From NCBI GenBank assembly GCA_038231615.1, contig JBBRLA010000399.1, positions 1-7,932 on the forward strand: 7,932 nucleotides of DNA. The letters are read 5' to 3'. The DNA is from JBBRLA01 sp038231615. Its GTDB lineage: Bacteria > Myxococcota_A > Polyangia > Palsa-1104 > JAEUJZ01. The notes under the pieces are model-generated. The model did not search any database. It saw only the letters and a list, made by a program, of their open reading frames with translations, and had not been told where the DNA came from. Positions 1-6,311 of the stretch are shown one piece after another (position 1 is the first letter of the stretch; every line of letters begins with the position of its first letter). The translations under genes and the position numbers were made by a program.

Positions 1-1330
1 CGCTGGCGATGAACTTGCTCGGCTGCACGTAGACGATGCTCTTGCCGTCGGCGGACCAGTCGGGCTGGGTGCCCCGGCCCGGGGCAGTGGAGACCTTGGC
101 CGGAGTCGCCGCGGCGCCGGTGTTGCCGTCGAAGAGCAGGAAGTTGGTCTCGGTACTCCGCCCCTGGGTGGCCAGAAGCAGCTTGTGGTCCGGCGAAAAC
201 GCCTGGAACCCCGGCGGCAGCGTGCCCCCCTGGGCGGTCTTCTTGGCCACGTCGATGCTGGCCCCGTGCAGGTCGGCGTACTCGTCGTCGGCATCGGCAT
301 CGTCGGAGCCGTAGCTCATCTTCAGGCCGTCGCGGGACAGGAAGTGGCAGCCGATGCAGCGGGACAGGCCCTGCGACGGGGCCAGGTAGGTCTCGGGCAT
401 CTGCCCGCGCAGGCCGAAGTCGTAGCGGTAGATGCCGCCGGTCTTGCCCTGCACCCCGCCCAGCACCACCGACTGCCAGTAATAGAGGCCGCCGCGGATG
501 TCCTGGCTGGCGAAGCGCAGGGTGCGCGCCGCCGAGGTGGCGATGCACGAGCCCGCGGCATCGGTGGCACGGACGGTGATGGTGACCGGGGCGCCGCCGC
601 GATTGGTTTGGGAGATGAAGTCCCACACCACCTGGGTCAGGTCGTAGGCGCAACCGTTGGTGGCAAGGCCCCTGCTGTCCATGATGGCGCTGCAGCGGGT
701 CTCGACCCGGATGTCGGTGACGTCGTTGTGGAAGTCGACCTCGAAGAGGGTGTTTCCGGTGGCCTGGTCGAACTGGGTCTGAATGACGTTCATGTTCGGC
801 GGCAAGAGCGCCTTGTCCGGCGGGTAGAGCAGCGCCGGGGCGCGGCTGGCGGGGCACGGCGGGGTGCCGTCCTTGGGGAAGGCCGGACAACCGGGGCACG
901 TGTCGGTGATGCCGGCGTGCAGGCGCACGTGCAGGGTGGCAAAGCCGCTTTGCTGCTGGAAGATGGCGCGCACCCGAGACGTGCCGCCCCGGGTGTTGGT
1001 GGTGGTCAGGATGCTGCCCGCGAAGCTGCCCAGCGACGGGTCGTCCAGGCTCAAAGACGACTGCGCGGTAACGTCGGTGCCATCGCCGGTCTTCACCATG
1101 TAGACCTGCGTCGGCCCGGGGGCGCCCGCGGTGACGTCCAGGGTGACCTCCGCCGGCGTCACCGACAGCGCGCCGCCGGTGATGGCGTCGCTGTTGCCGC
1201 CATCGTCACCGCCGCCGCCGATGGTGTTCGGGTTGCATGAACAGCCCTTGCCCACCCCGATCGACAGGAGCAGGGCGCAGACCAAAAGGGCCGAAGCGGC
1301 ACGACCGGTGCGGGGGGCGACATCACGCAT
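1..1330 (-). CDS. TolB-like beta-propeller lipoprotein with a CxxCH motif, partial
   Basis: An exported protein, probably lipid-anchored, whose C-terminus lies beyond the left edge; 443 codons are visible. Residues 1-30 form a signal peptide (Arg-rich start, hydrophobic 14-26) ending at Cys30; the preceding GKG is a poor lipobox, so lipidation is inferred. A Gly/Asp-rich linker (37-49) leads to an Ig-like stretch (54-135, VTPAEVTLDV). From about residue 325 TolB/PD40-type blades appear: CHFLSRDG at 328-335, FSPDHKLLLAT at 378-388 and PDWSADGKSIVYV at 423-435. CIGCH at 325-329 matches the c-type haem attachment pattern just before the first blade. Extra cysteines (145, 148, 159, 213, 227, 262) suggest disulphides or metal binding. 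The start is supported by GAAAGG seven bases upstream. The blades suggest a periplasmic or surface binding role; substrate unknown. Reading frame certain, function only at domain level. Confidence 0.88.
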   Translation of the reverse strand, partial: MRDVAPRTGRAASALLVCALLLSIGVGKGCSCNPNTIGGGGDDGGNSDAITGGALSVTPAEVTLDVTAGAPGPTQVYMVKTGDGTDVTAQSSLSLDDPSLGSFAGSILTTTNTRGGTSRVRAIFQQQSGFATLHVRLHAGITDTCPGCPAFPKDGTPPCPASRAPALLYPPDKALLPPNMNVIQTQFDQATGNTLFEVDFHNDVTDIRVETRCSAIMDSRGLATNGCAYDLTQVVWDFISQTNRGGAPVTITVRATDAAGSCIATSAARTLRFASQDIRGGLYYWQSVVLGGVQGKTGGIYRYDFGLRGQMPETYLAPSQGLSRCIGCHFLSRDGLKMSYGSDDADADDEYADLHGASIDVAKKTAQGGTLPPGFQAFSPDHKLLLATQGRSTETNFLLFDGNTGAAATPAKVSTAPGRGTQPDWSADGKSIVYVQPSKFIAS

Positions 1331-1392
1331 GGCTAAACCTTTCGCGCGGGCTGCCGACGTCAAGGCGGCGCTGGGCAGACCACGGGACACTG

Positions 1393-1421
1393 ATGGTAAC
1401 GCCAGGGCCCGGCCATGTAAA
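1393..1421 (-). promoter_or_regulatory. candidate sigma-70-type promoter for the propeller lipoprotein
   Basis: Reading leftwards, TTTACA (-35-like, 1421-1416) is followed after 17 bases by TACCAT (-10-like, 1398-1393). This is about 60 bases before the lipoprotein ATG at 1330. The match is moderate (5 of 6 and 4 of 6), and in GC-rich genomes such pairs arise by chance, so this is only a candidate. Confidence 0.28.
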
Positions 1422-1515
1422 CCGAGGCGATGGATGATAAGGCCATGCCGCGGTGCGCAACAAGACTGGCGCGGGGAAAAGATGCAACCTATGTTGCCCT
1501 CGAAGGAGAATGACC

Positions 1516-1833
1516 ATGCCACAGACCACGACCGCCGAAGAGATCCGCCAGCAAATCAACAAGAGCTTTGAAGAACTGAAGACCCTGCGCGACGATATCA
1601 AGGTCCGCCTGCACCTGGCCGGCATGGACGCCAAGAAAAGCTGGAATGAGCAGCTCGAACCACGCTTCCTCGAAGCCGAGAAGCATGTGCGCGAGGCAGG
1701 CGCCGCGGCACGGGACGCCCTGGGCGAGATCGTCAAGTCGTTCAAGACTTTTAGCAGCACCCTGGCCCAGAAGGTCGAGGAAGCCGCACACGGCGACAAA
1801 AAGAGCGCGCACGGCGAGAAGAAGAGCCACTGA
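1516..1833 (+). CDS. small helical coiled-coil protein with His/Lys-rich tail
   Basis: A 105-residue soluble protein of unrecognised function. The start ATG at 1516 has GAAGGAG seven bases upstream; an in-frame ATG at 1510 is too close to that site, and further upstream the frame is not protein-like. There is no signal peptide or membrane segment. Residues 7-90 look continuously alpha-helical and charged, with heptad-like hydrophobic spacing (EEIRQQINKSFEELKTLRDDI, then a second helix from about 46), so a helical hairpin or oligomeric coiled coil is likely. The C-terminus (92-105) is two similar seven-residue units, HGDKKSA and HGEKKSH, rich in Lys and His, which might bind nucleic acid or metal. 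It lies divergent from the propeller lipoprotein and 40 bases ahead of the esterase, so it could share a transcript with the latter. Its shape resembles small helical stress-type proteins, but no family is asserted. Confidence 0.8.
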   Translation: MPQTTTAEEIRQQINKSFEELKTLRDDIKVRLHLAGMDAKKSWNEQLEPRFLEAEKHVREAGAAARDALGEIVKSFKTFSSTLAQKVEEAAHGDKKSAHGEKKSH

Positions 1834-1852
1834 CCGGGCGCGGGATTATGAT

Positions 1853-1873
1853 GGGCCCTCTCCCGGAGGTCCC
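1853..1873 (+). promoter_or_regulatory. hairpin enclosing the esterase Shine-Dalgarno sequence
   Basis: GGGCCCTC (1853-1860) can pair with GAGGTCCC (1866-1873): seven pairs, one mismatch and a five-base loop. The right arm holds most of the GGAGG ribosome binding site (1865-1869) and ends at the base before the ATG at 1874. Folded in mRNA it would hide the site, which suggests translational control or coupling to the preceding gene. The structure is read directly; the function is inferred. Confidence 0.4.
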
Positions 1874-2989
1874 ATGAAAATCCCCTCTTTGTCGATTACC
1901 GCCGCACTTGGCACTTCGCAAGCCATCACCGCCGCGCTTCGCCCTTCGCGAGCCATTACCACGGCACTTCGCCTTTCGCAAGCCATGCTCTGGTATAGAC
2001 TCCCCTTGATCGGTGCTTTCATCTTGGCCGGGCTTTCGGGCTGCGGGGACAACTCCATCGAACAGGGCGCCGACCTGGCCCTCGCCCCGGACGGCGCTGG
2101 CCCGGTGGACGCGTCGCCCCTGTCCGATGCTTCCTCACCTGCCCCTGACGCCGCCAGTGCCGCGCGATGTGCCGGCAAGATTCTGGCGCCCACCGGCACG
2201 ACGATGCACAAAATCATGTCCTCCGGCAAGGAGCGCACCTACCTGCTGCATGTGCCGACTCACTACGATCCCCGAAAGCCGACGCAGGCGCTGGTCGACC
2301 TCCACGGGTTCACCGACACCGCCGCGGGCCACCTGAAAGAGAGCGGCATGGAGGCCCACAGCGACGAGCGCGGCTTTCTGCTCCTGGCCCCCCAGGGTAC
2401 CGGGGGCAACCTGGCGAGCTGGAACGCCGGCTCGTGCTGCGGCCCCGCATCGGGCAACAAGGTCGAGGACGTGGTCTTCATCAGCGACATGCTCGCCGAG
2501 TTGCGCGGGACCTTCTGCGTAGACGACGGCAGGGTCTACGCCAGCGGCATGTCCAACGGAGCTTTCTTCGCCAACCGGCTGGGCTGCGACCTGGCCGACC
2601 AGTTCGCCGGCATCGCCCCGGTCTCCGGCGGGCTGCTTCTGAGCGAATGCAAGGAGGCCCGCCCCGTGTCGGTCATGTACTTCCACGGCACCGGCGACAC
2701 CATCGTCCCGTACAACGGCAACAAGTTCCTGGGCTTCCCCAGCGCCATGACCACCTTTTTAGGCTGGGCCATGCGCGACAGCTGCACCGGAATGCCGAAG
2801 GAGACCTTCAAAAACGGCAAGGCGAGCTGCCAGACGTACGGCCCATGCAAGGAAGACACCGAGGTCACCCTGTGTACCATCGAGGGCGGCTCGCATAGCT
2901 GGCCGGGCAGCGCCGGGGCCTCCATGGACATCGACGCCAGCACCCAGCTCCTCGATTTCTTCGCCAAGCATGTCCGCCCTACCCTTTAA
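1874..2989 (+). CDS. secreted PHB-depolymerase-family esterase lipoprotein
   Basis: An alpha/beta hydrolase of the PHB depolymerase / LpqC-type esterase group, expected to hydrolyse ester bonds outside the cytoplasm; the true substrate (polyester, feruloyl or acetyl ester) cannot be told. From the ATG at 1874 it has 371 residues. A signal peptide at about 38-56 ends in the good lipobox LSGC (Cys57). An Asp/Ala/Pro/Ser-rich linker follows (60-98), then the catalytic domain: DLHG (142-145, oxyanion region), the nucleophile elbow GMSNG with Ser227, the probable acid Asp275 in HGTGDTIVPY, and His341 in GGSHSWPG, a close match to the family GHxWPG-type ending. Cysteine pairs suit an exported enzyme. 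The start is uncertain: 1874 has GGAGG only four bases away and adds a 37-residue extension containing three repeats; the ATG at 1985 gives a normal signal peptide but has no clear ribosome binding site. It converges on the glycosyltransferase. Confidence 0.88.
   Translation: MKIPSLSITAALGTSQAITAALRPSRAITTALRLSQAMLWYRLPLIGAFILAGLSGCGDNSIEQGADLALAPDGAGPVDASPLSDASSPAPDAASAARCAGKILAPTGTTMHKIMSSGKERTYLLHVPTHYDPRKPTQALVDLHGFTDTAAGHLKESGMEAHSDERGFLLLAPQGTGGNLASWNAGSCCGPASGNKVEDVVFISDMLAELRGTFCVDDGRVYASGMSNGAFFANRLGCDLADQFAGIAPVSGGLLLSECKEARPVSVMYFHGTGDTIVPYNGNKFLGFPSAMTTFLGWAMRDSCTGMPKETFKNGKASCQTYGPCKEDTEVTLCTIEGGSHSWPGSAGASMDIDASTQLLDFFAKHVRPTL
1895..1984 (+). repeat. three tandem 30-base units before the esterase signal peptide
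   Basis: Units at 1895-1924, 1925-1954 and 1955-1984 are about 80-83 percent identical to each other. If translated from 1874 they give decapeptides ITAALGTSQA, ITAALRPSRA and ITTALRLSQA. The array stops exactly at the alternative start ATG at 1985. It may be a coding expansion of the N-terminus or a non-coding 5' repeat. Several differences are third-position (ATT/ATC, GCA/GCG), but others change residues. Confidence 0.8.
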
Positions 2990-3000
2990 TCATCCCCCTA

Positions 3001-4179
3001 CTAAGCAAAGAGCACCCGGACCAGGTCCCGGGCCACGTGGTCCCAGGTAAACTCCGCCCGCACGCGCGCCGGCCCCGCCACCCGCACCTGCCCCGGCAGG
3101 TCCGCCGACTGAAGCGCCGTGCCCATCTGATAAAGCAGATGCTCCCCATCCGGCCGAAGGCAAAGCCCCTGTACTCCGGGCGCTGGGGCGAAGGCCGCCA
3201 GCGTGCTGCGCACCCGCAGGCCACAGGCCTCGTCGATGAAGTCGTCGGTGGGGCCGCCCGCGGTGCAAATCACCGGCAGGCCGCAGGCCATGGCCTCCAG
3301 TGCCGGCAGGTTGAATCCTTCCGCCAGGTACGGGCAGACGTAGGCGTCGGCCGCTTGATACAGGCGCGCCATCCCGCGAAAAGACAGGCTCTCCGACAGA
3401 TAAAGGAGCCGCGGCTGAAGACGCCCCGCCTGGGCGACGCTCAGCCGCTGGCAGTGCTGATGAAGCATGTCCCGCGAGGGATAAAGTGCGTCCAGCCCCT
3501 TCAGCACCAGCCGGACCTCGGGATGCGCTTCGGCAAGCTGGGCAAACGCCCGAAGCAATAGGTCCAGCCCCTTGTTGGGGGTCATCGCCCCGATCGACAA
3601 GAAGACAAACCCCTCGAAGCCCAGTTCCGCCCGCAGCACCGCGCGCTCGTCCGGGGGCAGTGGGTGGAACACCGCCGGGTCGGCGCCATGGGGGACCACC
3701 ACCACCCGATCCGGATCGGCGCCGCTGCGCAAAAACCCCTGCCGGGACCAGCGCGAGGGCGTCACCAGCCACAGGTCGTCCCGCCGGTCCTGTAGCCTTC
3801 CGCCGACCAGCTTTTCATCCCCCACCTGGCCGCTCTCCGCGGTGCCGAAGACGCAGAGCCGCTTCGCCGCGGCAGGCAAAAGGTCGTAGGGATAGGCCAG
3901 CCGCAAGACCGCGTCCGGCGACAAACCCGGTGGCGGCGACGGAACCGCGGCGATCCGCGCCTCGTCCGGGGCGGGAAAGAGGCCCGTGTCCGGCCGCCAT
4001 CCGGCGCGGAAGTACGGCACGTCCCGGTGGAAAAGCCCGACGCTTTCCCTTCTTAGCAAGGCCAGGAGCTGCCACTGATTGACGATAGCGTAGGAGTGCG
4101 GGATCGATCGCCAACCCTCAACGAGGAGCGTGGACTGCGCAGGGTGAGGATAGGACATAGTGAAGGGGTATAGCCCCAC
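3001..4179 (-). CDS. GT4-type glycosyltransferase (GT-B fold)
   Basis: A retaining glycosyltransferase of the group 1 / GT4 kind that would transfer a sugar from a nucleotide donor, probably to a surface polysaccharide, glycolipid or metabolite; acceptor unknown. It has 392 residues, about the family length. The N-terminal Rossmann domain (about 15-165) includes PSRWSRQGF (141-149) and the linker VVPHGADP (161-168). The C-terminal domain shows FLSIGAMTPNKGLDLLL (193-209, with Lys203), VLKGLD (225-230), a helix before AYVCPYLAEGFNLPALEAM, and the EX7E motif at Glu287 and Glu295. The C-terminal segment EFTWDHVARDLVRVL is typical. Cytoplasmic, no membrane segment. The chosen start is GTG at 4179, with AGGA a few bases upstream; ATG at 4158 (residue 8) is possible but has no ribosome binding site. 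It stands alone, with no neighbouring sugar-pathway genes. Confidence 0.9.
   Translation of the reverse strand: MGLYPFTMSYPHPAQSTLLVEGWRSIPHSYAIVNQWQLLALLRRESVGLFHRDVPYFRAGWRPDTGLFPAPDEARIAAVPSPPPGLSPDAVLRLAYPYDLLPAAAKRLCVFGTAESGQVGDEKLVGGRLQDRRDDLWLVTPSRWSRQGFLRSGADPDRVVVVPHGADPAVFHPLPPDERAVLRAELGFEGFVFLSIGAMTPNKGLDLLLRAFAQLAEAHPEVRLVLKGLDALYPSRDMLHQHCQRLSVAQAGRLQPRLLYLSESLSFRGMARLYQAADAYVCPYLAEGFNLPALEAMACGLPVICTAGGPTDDFIDEACGLRVRSTLAAFAPAPGVQGLCLRPDGEHLLYQMGTALQSADLPGQVRVAGPARVRAEFTWDHVARDLVRVLFA
4165..4177. repeat. small inverted repeat at the glycosyltransferase start
   Basis: GGGG-TATAG-CCCC forms a 4-bp stem between the two possible starts (GTG 4179 and ATG 4158). In mRNA it would fold just after the GTG. 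It is short and may be chance, but it affects which start is accessible. Confidence 0.35.
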
Positions 4180-4499
4180 TCATTCCTGGCGGCAAGTGCA
4201 TGTTCTACACGGCGCTTGAGGTGCACGAGGAACCACCAAGTCAGCGAGACGCTCTTGAGCGGGCGGGAAAAAGAATCGTGCGCGGCCTTCCGCACCGCGC
4301 GGCCTTGGCCTGGACGCGCCCAACGCCGACGGGAACCAGCTGCTTCCTGCCCTGGCTTCCTTCTCGGTATTTGGTCCCGTTCCCTCTCCCTCCTGCTTGC
4401 GCGCCGAGGGAGAGGGATGGCTTCCGGATCAGGATGATCTTTTCGAAAGGCTCCGCACGCAGCCCTCGCCGGTACGACCTATCTATCCGCGGCTCGCGG
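4180..4499. other. gene-poor gap, 320 bases
   Basis: This lies upstream of the glycosyltransferase and downstream of the 276-residue protein gene, both leftward. It holds a 17-base-period direct repeat of GCGCGGCCTT (4280-4289 and 4297-4306), the 12-bp hairpin at 4381-4417, and a run of GCGGCT-like units at about 4487-4511. Frames are open on both strands at 4200-4300, but none has a ribosome binding site or a recognisable domain. No clear promoter or rho-independent terminator was found. Confidence 0.5.
4381..4417. repeat. perfect 12-bp hairpin, REP-like
   Basis: TCCCTCTCCCTC (4381-4392) is the exact reverse complement of GAGGGAGAGGGA (4406-4417), with a 13-base loop. It lies about 80 bases beyond the stop of the leftward 276-residue protein gene. 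Neither strand has a T-run after the stem, so it is not a standard terminator. Similar purine/pyrimidine stems occur in REP-like intergenic repeats, and a transcript-end stabiliser is equally possible. Confidence 0.7.
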
Positions 4500-5330
4500 C
4501 TACCCGCGGCTGGGGCTCTTCTTCTTCTTCCCGCCCTTGGGCAAAATGGGGGAAGGCCGAGTCGTCCCGGGCGCCTTCACCGGCGGGATGCTCGGGGGCG
4601 ATGAGGCCCCGGTGGCGGCCGGCGTCGGCTGGCTCGGGCTGGCCGCCACTTCATCCAGGGCCTCCTGCTTGGCCTTCTCCGCTGCCTTCTCCACGATCCC
4701 CCGGGTCTTGACCGCCTGCCGGGCAGGGCCCTTCTTGTACAGGATCACCGGCATCAGCCCCCTTTTCAGGGTGGGGTGCGTCTCGATCACCACGCCGCAC
4801 CGCGTGATGGCCGTGTTGATGGGCTGGGCCACCTCGACCTCGATCTGCGACCGCAGCGCCTGCCACTTGTCCTGGACGCTGCCCAGGATGCCGATGTGAC
4901 GGTTCGCCTTGTTCAACCTGCCGGTGATGTGGATGAAGCGCCCCTTGTCGGTGCCCTGCAGCATGATCGGGCTGATCGCGCCGATCGGGTCCCACTGCTC
5001 GATGATGGCCGCTGCCGCCCCGGGCAACAGATCGGCGCTCTGCGGACGGACGACCTTGTCGAGCATGTCGTCCCCGCCCTCGCCGTACAGGATGATGTTG
5101 AGAATCACCTCGACCCCGGCCTCGACGTCCTTCTCCTTGGTGGGGTCCCCCAGGGCGTTGTAGATTTGGTCCGCGGCGGCCTTGAAGGCGGCCTTGGTAT
5201 CGACGGTCTGCCCCGGGGTGAAGTCGCCTGTCAGACGCCGTATCTTGCCCCCTTCGATGACCAGCGTGACGGGTAACTGGTCGTCAGGGAGCTGAAAAGA
5301 GGGTTGTTGTGGGCTGTTGTTGATGATCAT
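4500..5330 (-). CDS. unrecognised 276-residue protein with disordered basic tail
   Basis: No family is recognised. The frame is long, has GC-rich third positions and reads as a real protein. It has no signal peptide or membrane segment, so it is probably cytoplasmic. Residues 18-230 look like a mixed alpha/beta globular domain: strands around VTLVIEGGKIRRL (21-33), a helix at 46-60, VEVILNIILYGEGGDDML (73-90), RFIHITGRL (131-139) and VVIETHPTLKR (180-190). A charged helix at 211-230 (EKAAEKAKQEALDEVAA) leads to a Pro/Ser/Thr/Ala-rich disordered stretch (231-265) ending in GGKKKKSPSRG. There is one cysteine (178). The basic tail could contact nucleic acid or a membrane surface; that is inference. 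The start at 5330 has GAGG 11 bases upstream, rather far, but upstream in-frame alternatives are not better. It is a single gene with no evident operon partner. Confidence 0.78.
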   Translation of the reverse strand: MIINNSPQQPSFQLPDDQLPVTLVIEGGKIRRLTGDFTPGQTVDTKAAFKAAADQIYNALGDPTKEKDVEAGVEVILNIILYGEGGDDMLDKVVRPQSADLLPGAAAAIIEQWDPIGAISPIMLQGTDKGRFIHITGRLNKANRHIGILGSVQDKWQALRSQIEVEVAQPINTAITRCGVVIETHPTLKRGLMPVILYKKGPARQAVKTRGIVEKAAEKAKQEALDEVAASPSQPTPAATGASSPPSIPPVKAPGTTRPSPILPKGGKKKKSPSRG

Positions 5331-5418
5331 CTCGAATAAAACCTCGCATCCAGTTCATGTTTGTGTACCTGCCATTTCGTTCGGTCTTGGACTGCTTTTC
5401 TCTGTTTCGTCTTTTCTC

Positions 5419-5442
5419 CTGCCGGTTGTTAACAGCCGGCAG
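5419..5442. promoter_or_regulatory. 24-base quasi-palindrome, candidate operator
   Basis: CTGCCGG (5419-5425) and CCGGCAG (5436-5442) flank the self-complementary core TGTTAACA (5427-5434); only the T5426/G5435 pair breaks the symmetry. It lies about 90 bases upstream of the leftward 276-residue protein gene. No T-tract follows on either strand, so a protein binding site fits better than a terminator. Confidence 0.45.
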
Positions 5443-5512
5443 TCAGACGAGGTCCAAAACGAGGGCACATGAAGGGATGGGAGTGAGGTCTCATGGGGTG
5501 TTTTCAGTCGAG

Positions 5513-5554
5513 CTTGACTCTCGGGTTCTAGTCAACCCCGCGACCCAAGTCAAG
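5513..5554. repeat. nested inverted repeat next to the first direct repeat copy
   Basis: The outer arms CTTGACT (5513-5519) and AGTCAAG (5548-5554) enclose the inner arms GGGTT (5523-5527) and AACCC (5534-5538), with a six-base loop. A further AGTCAA lies at 5530-5535, so the TTGACT/AGTCAA hexamer occurs three times in 42 bases. It ends one base before the 41-base repeat at 5556. Confidence 0.45.
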
Positions 5555-5555
5555 C

Positions 5556-5596
5556 GGTCAGGACGCTCACAGCGACTTTTTGCTGAAGGTGATCGC
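5556..5596 (+). repeat. 41-base direct repeat, copy 1
   Basis: It matches 34 of 41 bases with 6654-6694 in the same orientation and without gaps. The most conserved part is AGGACGCTCA, followed by AGCG, then CTTTTTG and finally TGATCGC. Similarity stops at both ends. It is not coding in any convincing frame. It could be a boundary of an inserted segment, a dispersed genomic repeat or a structured RNA element. Confidence 0.75.
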
Positions 5597-5605
5597 CAGA
5601 CCTGC

Positions 5606-5636
5606 TTGGGTTGAAGGTTCAACCAGTTGATATGAT
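5606..5636 (+). promoter_or_regulatory. inverted repeat overlapping a candidate promoter
   Basis: GGTTGAA (5609-5615) and TTCAACC (5618-5624) form a perfect 7-bp inverted repeat with a 2-base spacer. Just downstream, TATGAT (5631-5636) is a good -10 hexamer; a -35 such as TTGGGT (5606-5611) is weak and 19 bases away. The layout suggests a repressor or activator site on a rightward promoter, but no convincing gene starts below it. Confidence 0.3.
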
Positions 5637-5648
5637 TCGATATATTGG

Positions 5649-5665
5649 AAGATTTTCAGAATCTT
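5649..5665. repeat. 6-bp AT-rich hairpin
   Basis: AAGATT-TTCAG-AATCTT, followed by a short T-rich stretch (TATTA). It is too AT-rich and short to be a strong terminator. It may be an operator half-pair or chance in this AT-rich island. Confidence 0.3.
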
Positions 5666-5672
5666 TATTACG

Positions 5673-6081
5673 GTGAAAAAACAACGTGAGCCGGTCCATC
5701 ACACATTGAGTGCGCGCGACGGCTGCGATCTCTCCGTCGCGGTATGGAGGCGTGCGCTGATACAGTCGGGCGCGCGCTTAGGGCAGAATGGGCATCGTCC
5801 CCCGGATGGTTCGCAGGAACCGCTCCAGCGCGCTTCGCTTGCTCGACGGAGGCAGGCGCAACATTGGTCTTGACGAGAGAGGACTTCGACATCTCGGCAA
5901 CTTCGCTATCTATATGGCCATCTTAGCGCATCGGTGCCGTTCCCGCCAACGATCATCCTGGGACCTGGCGCCATCATCGTGTGACGATAGGGGGTGGCGG
6001 ATCTCACTTCAGGACAGCAAGGCGCGGGCGGCTTTCCAGGTAATCGCTCCTGCCATGGGACAGATGGGCCTCCGGGCGGCA
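5673..6081. other. gene-poor stretch, 409 bases, possibly decayed coding DNA
   Basis: Frames are open on both strands, but none has a good ribosome binding site or a recognisable domain. A GTG at 5673 opens 66 codons that do not look protein-like. On the minus strand, 5864-5778 encodes 28 residues containing ALERFLRTIRGTMPILP before a stop, which reads like the end of a real protein and may be a remnant. A plus-strand frame from 5788 runs on through the antisense of the zinc-ribbon gene and is judged a shadow. No gene is called. Confidence 0.4.
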
Positions 6082-6288
6082 TCACTGGACGCCCACCTGC
6101 AAGAGCGTCTTCAGGACCCGCAAAAGTACGCGGCCATCAATCCGGCGCAGCATCACCACGCTGTCGATGAACAGGCGAATGAATCGCACCAGGTCGAAGT
6201 GGCAGCGCGGGCAGAGCAGCCCGATATGATCTTCATCGAAATGGGAATCCATGCCCTTGCGCCGACAGCAGAGACAGCAAAGCGTCAT
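6082..6288 (-). CDS. small zinc-ribbon / HNH-like protein
   Basis: A 68-residue protein with two metal-binding knuckles. The first is in CCLCC (Cys4, 5, 7, 8). It is followed by HFDEDH (16-21), then CPRCH (Cys26, Cys29, His30). The order CxxC ... DxDHI ... CxxCH resembles the treble-clef zinc core of HNH-type nucleases, but the protein is much shorter than a complete enzyme. The remainder (31-68) is a basic, amphipathic helix (LVRFIRLFIDSVVMLRRI, then RVLLRVLKTLL). Possible roles are DNA binding, a truncated HNH protein or a small toxin; none is proven. The start ATG at 6288 has GAAGGGG seven bases upstream and overlaps by one base the stop of a seven-codon leader ORF, implying translational coupling. 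It is divergent from the ribbon-helix-helix gene, about 130 bases from the leader start. A longer reading from 6390 lacks a ribosome site. Confidence 0.6.
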   Translation of the reverse strand: MTLCCLCCRRKGMDSHFDEDHIGLLCPRCHFDLVRFIRLFIDSVVMLRRIDGRVLLRVLKTLLQVGVQ

Positions 6289-6311
6289 CACAGCACCCCT
6301 TCTTTTTTCAT
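6288..6311 (-). CDS. seven-codon leader ORF coupled to the zinc-ribbon gene
   Basis: ATG at 6311 opens MKKEGVL and stops with TGA at 6290-6288, whose last base is the A of the zinc-ribbon ATG (a TGATG junction). It has a perfect AGGAGG (6326-6321) nine bases upstream, stronger than most sites in the window. The six-A run after ATG could also promote slippage; a -1 shift would fuse it to the zinc-ribbon frame. A regulatory leader or translation-coupling peptide is the best reading. Expression is unproven. Confidence 0.45.
   Translation of the reverse strand: MKKEGVL

Noticed and set aside
185..1240. Long open plus-strand frame opposite the propeller lipoprotein
   Set aside because: It is the antisense of a protein with signal peptide and propeller motifs. 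Its own translation is Val/Gly/Ala/Arg-rich with no domain and no ribosome binding site.
2167..2898. Plus-strand frame inside the esterase gene
   Set aside because: Arg/Gly/His-rich translation in a shifted frame of a gene with a complete catalytic triad; typical of GC-rich shadow frames.
2987..3003. Bidirectional terminator between the convergent esterase and glycosyltransferase stops
   Set aside because: Only 11 bases separate the stops, and no stem or T-run is present there.
2990..3772. Second minus-strand frame inside the glycosyltransferase gene
   Set aside because: Gly/Ala/Arg low-complexity translation, while the other frame shows the EX7E motif and the full GT-B layout.
4053..4295. 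Minus-strand frame over the glycosyltransferase upstream region with SLTWWFLVHL
   Set aside because: It has no ribosome site and runs out of frame into the glycosyltransferase. The hydrophobic patch is noted but no family could be supported.
5673..5873. Possible small gene downstream of the TATGAT promoter candidate
   Set aside because: The GTG start lacks a ribosome site and the 66-residue translation is not protein-like.
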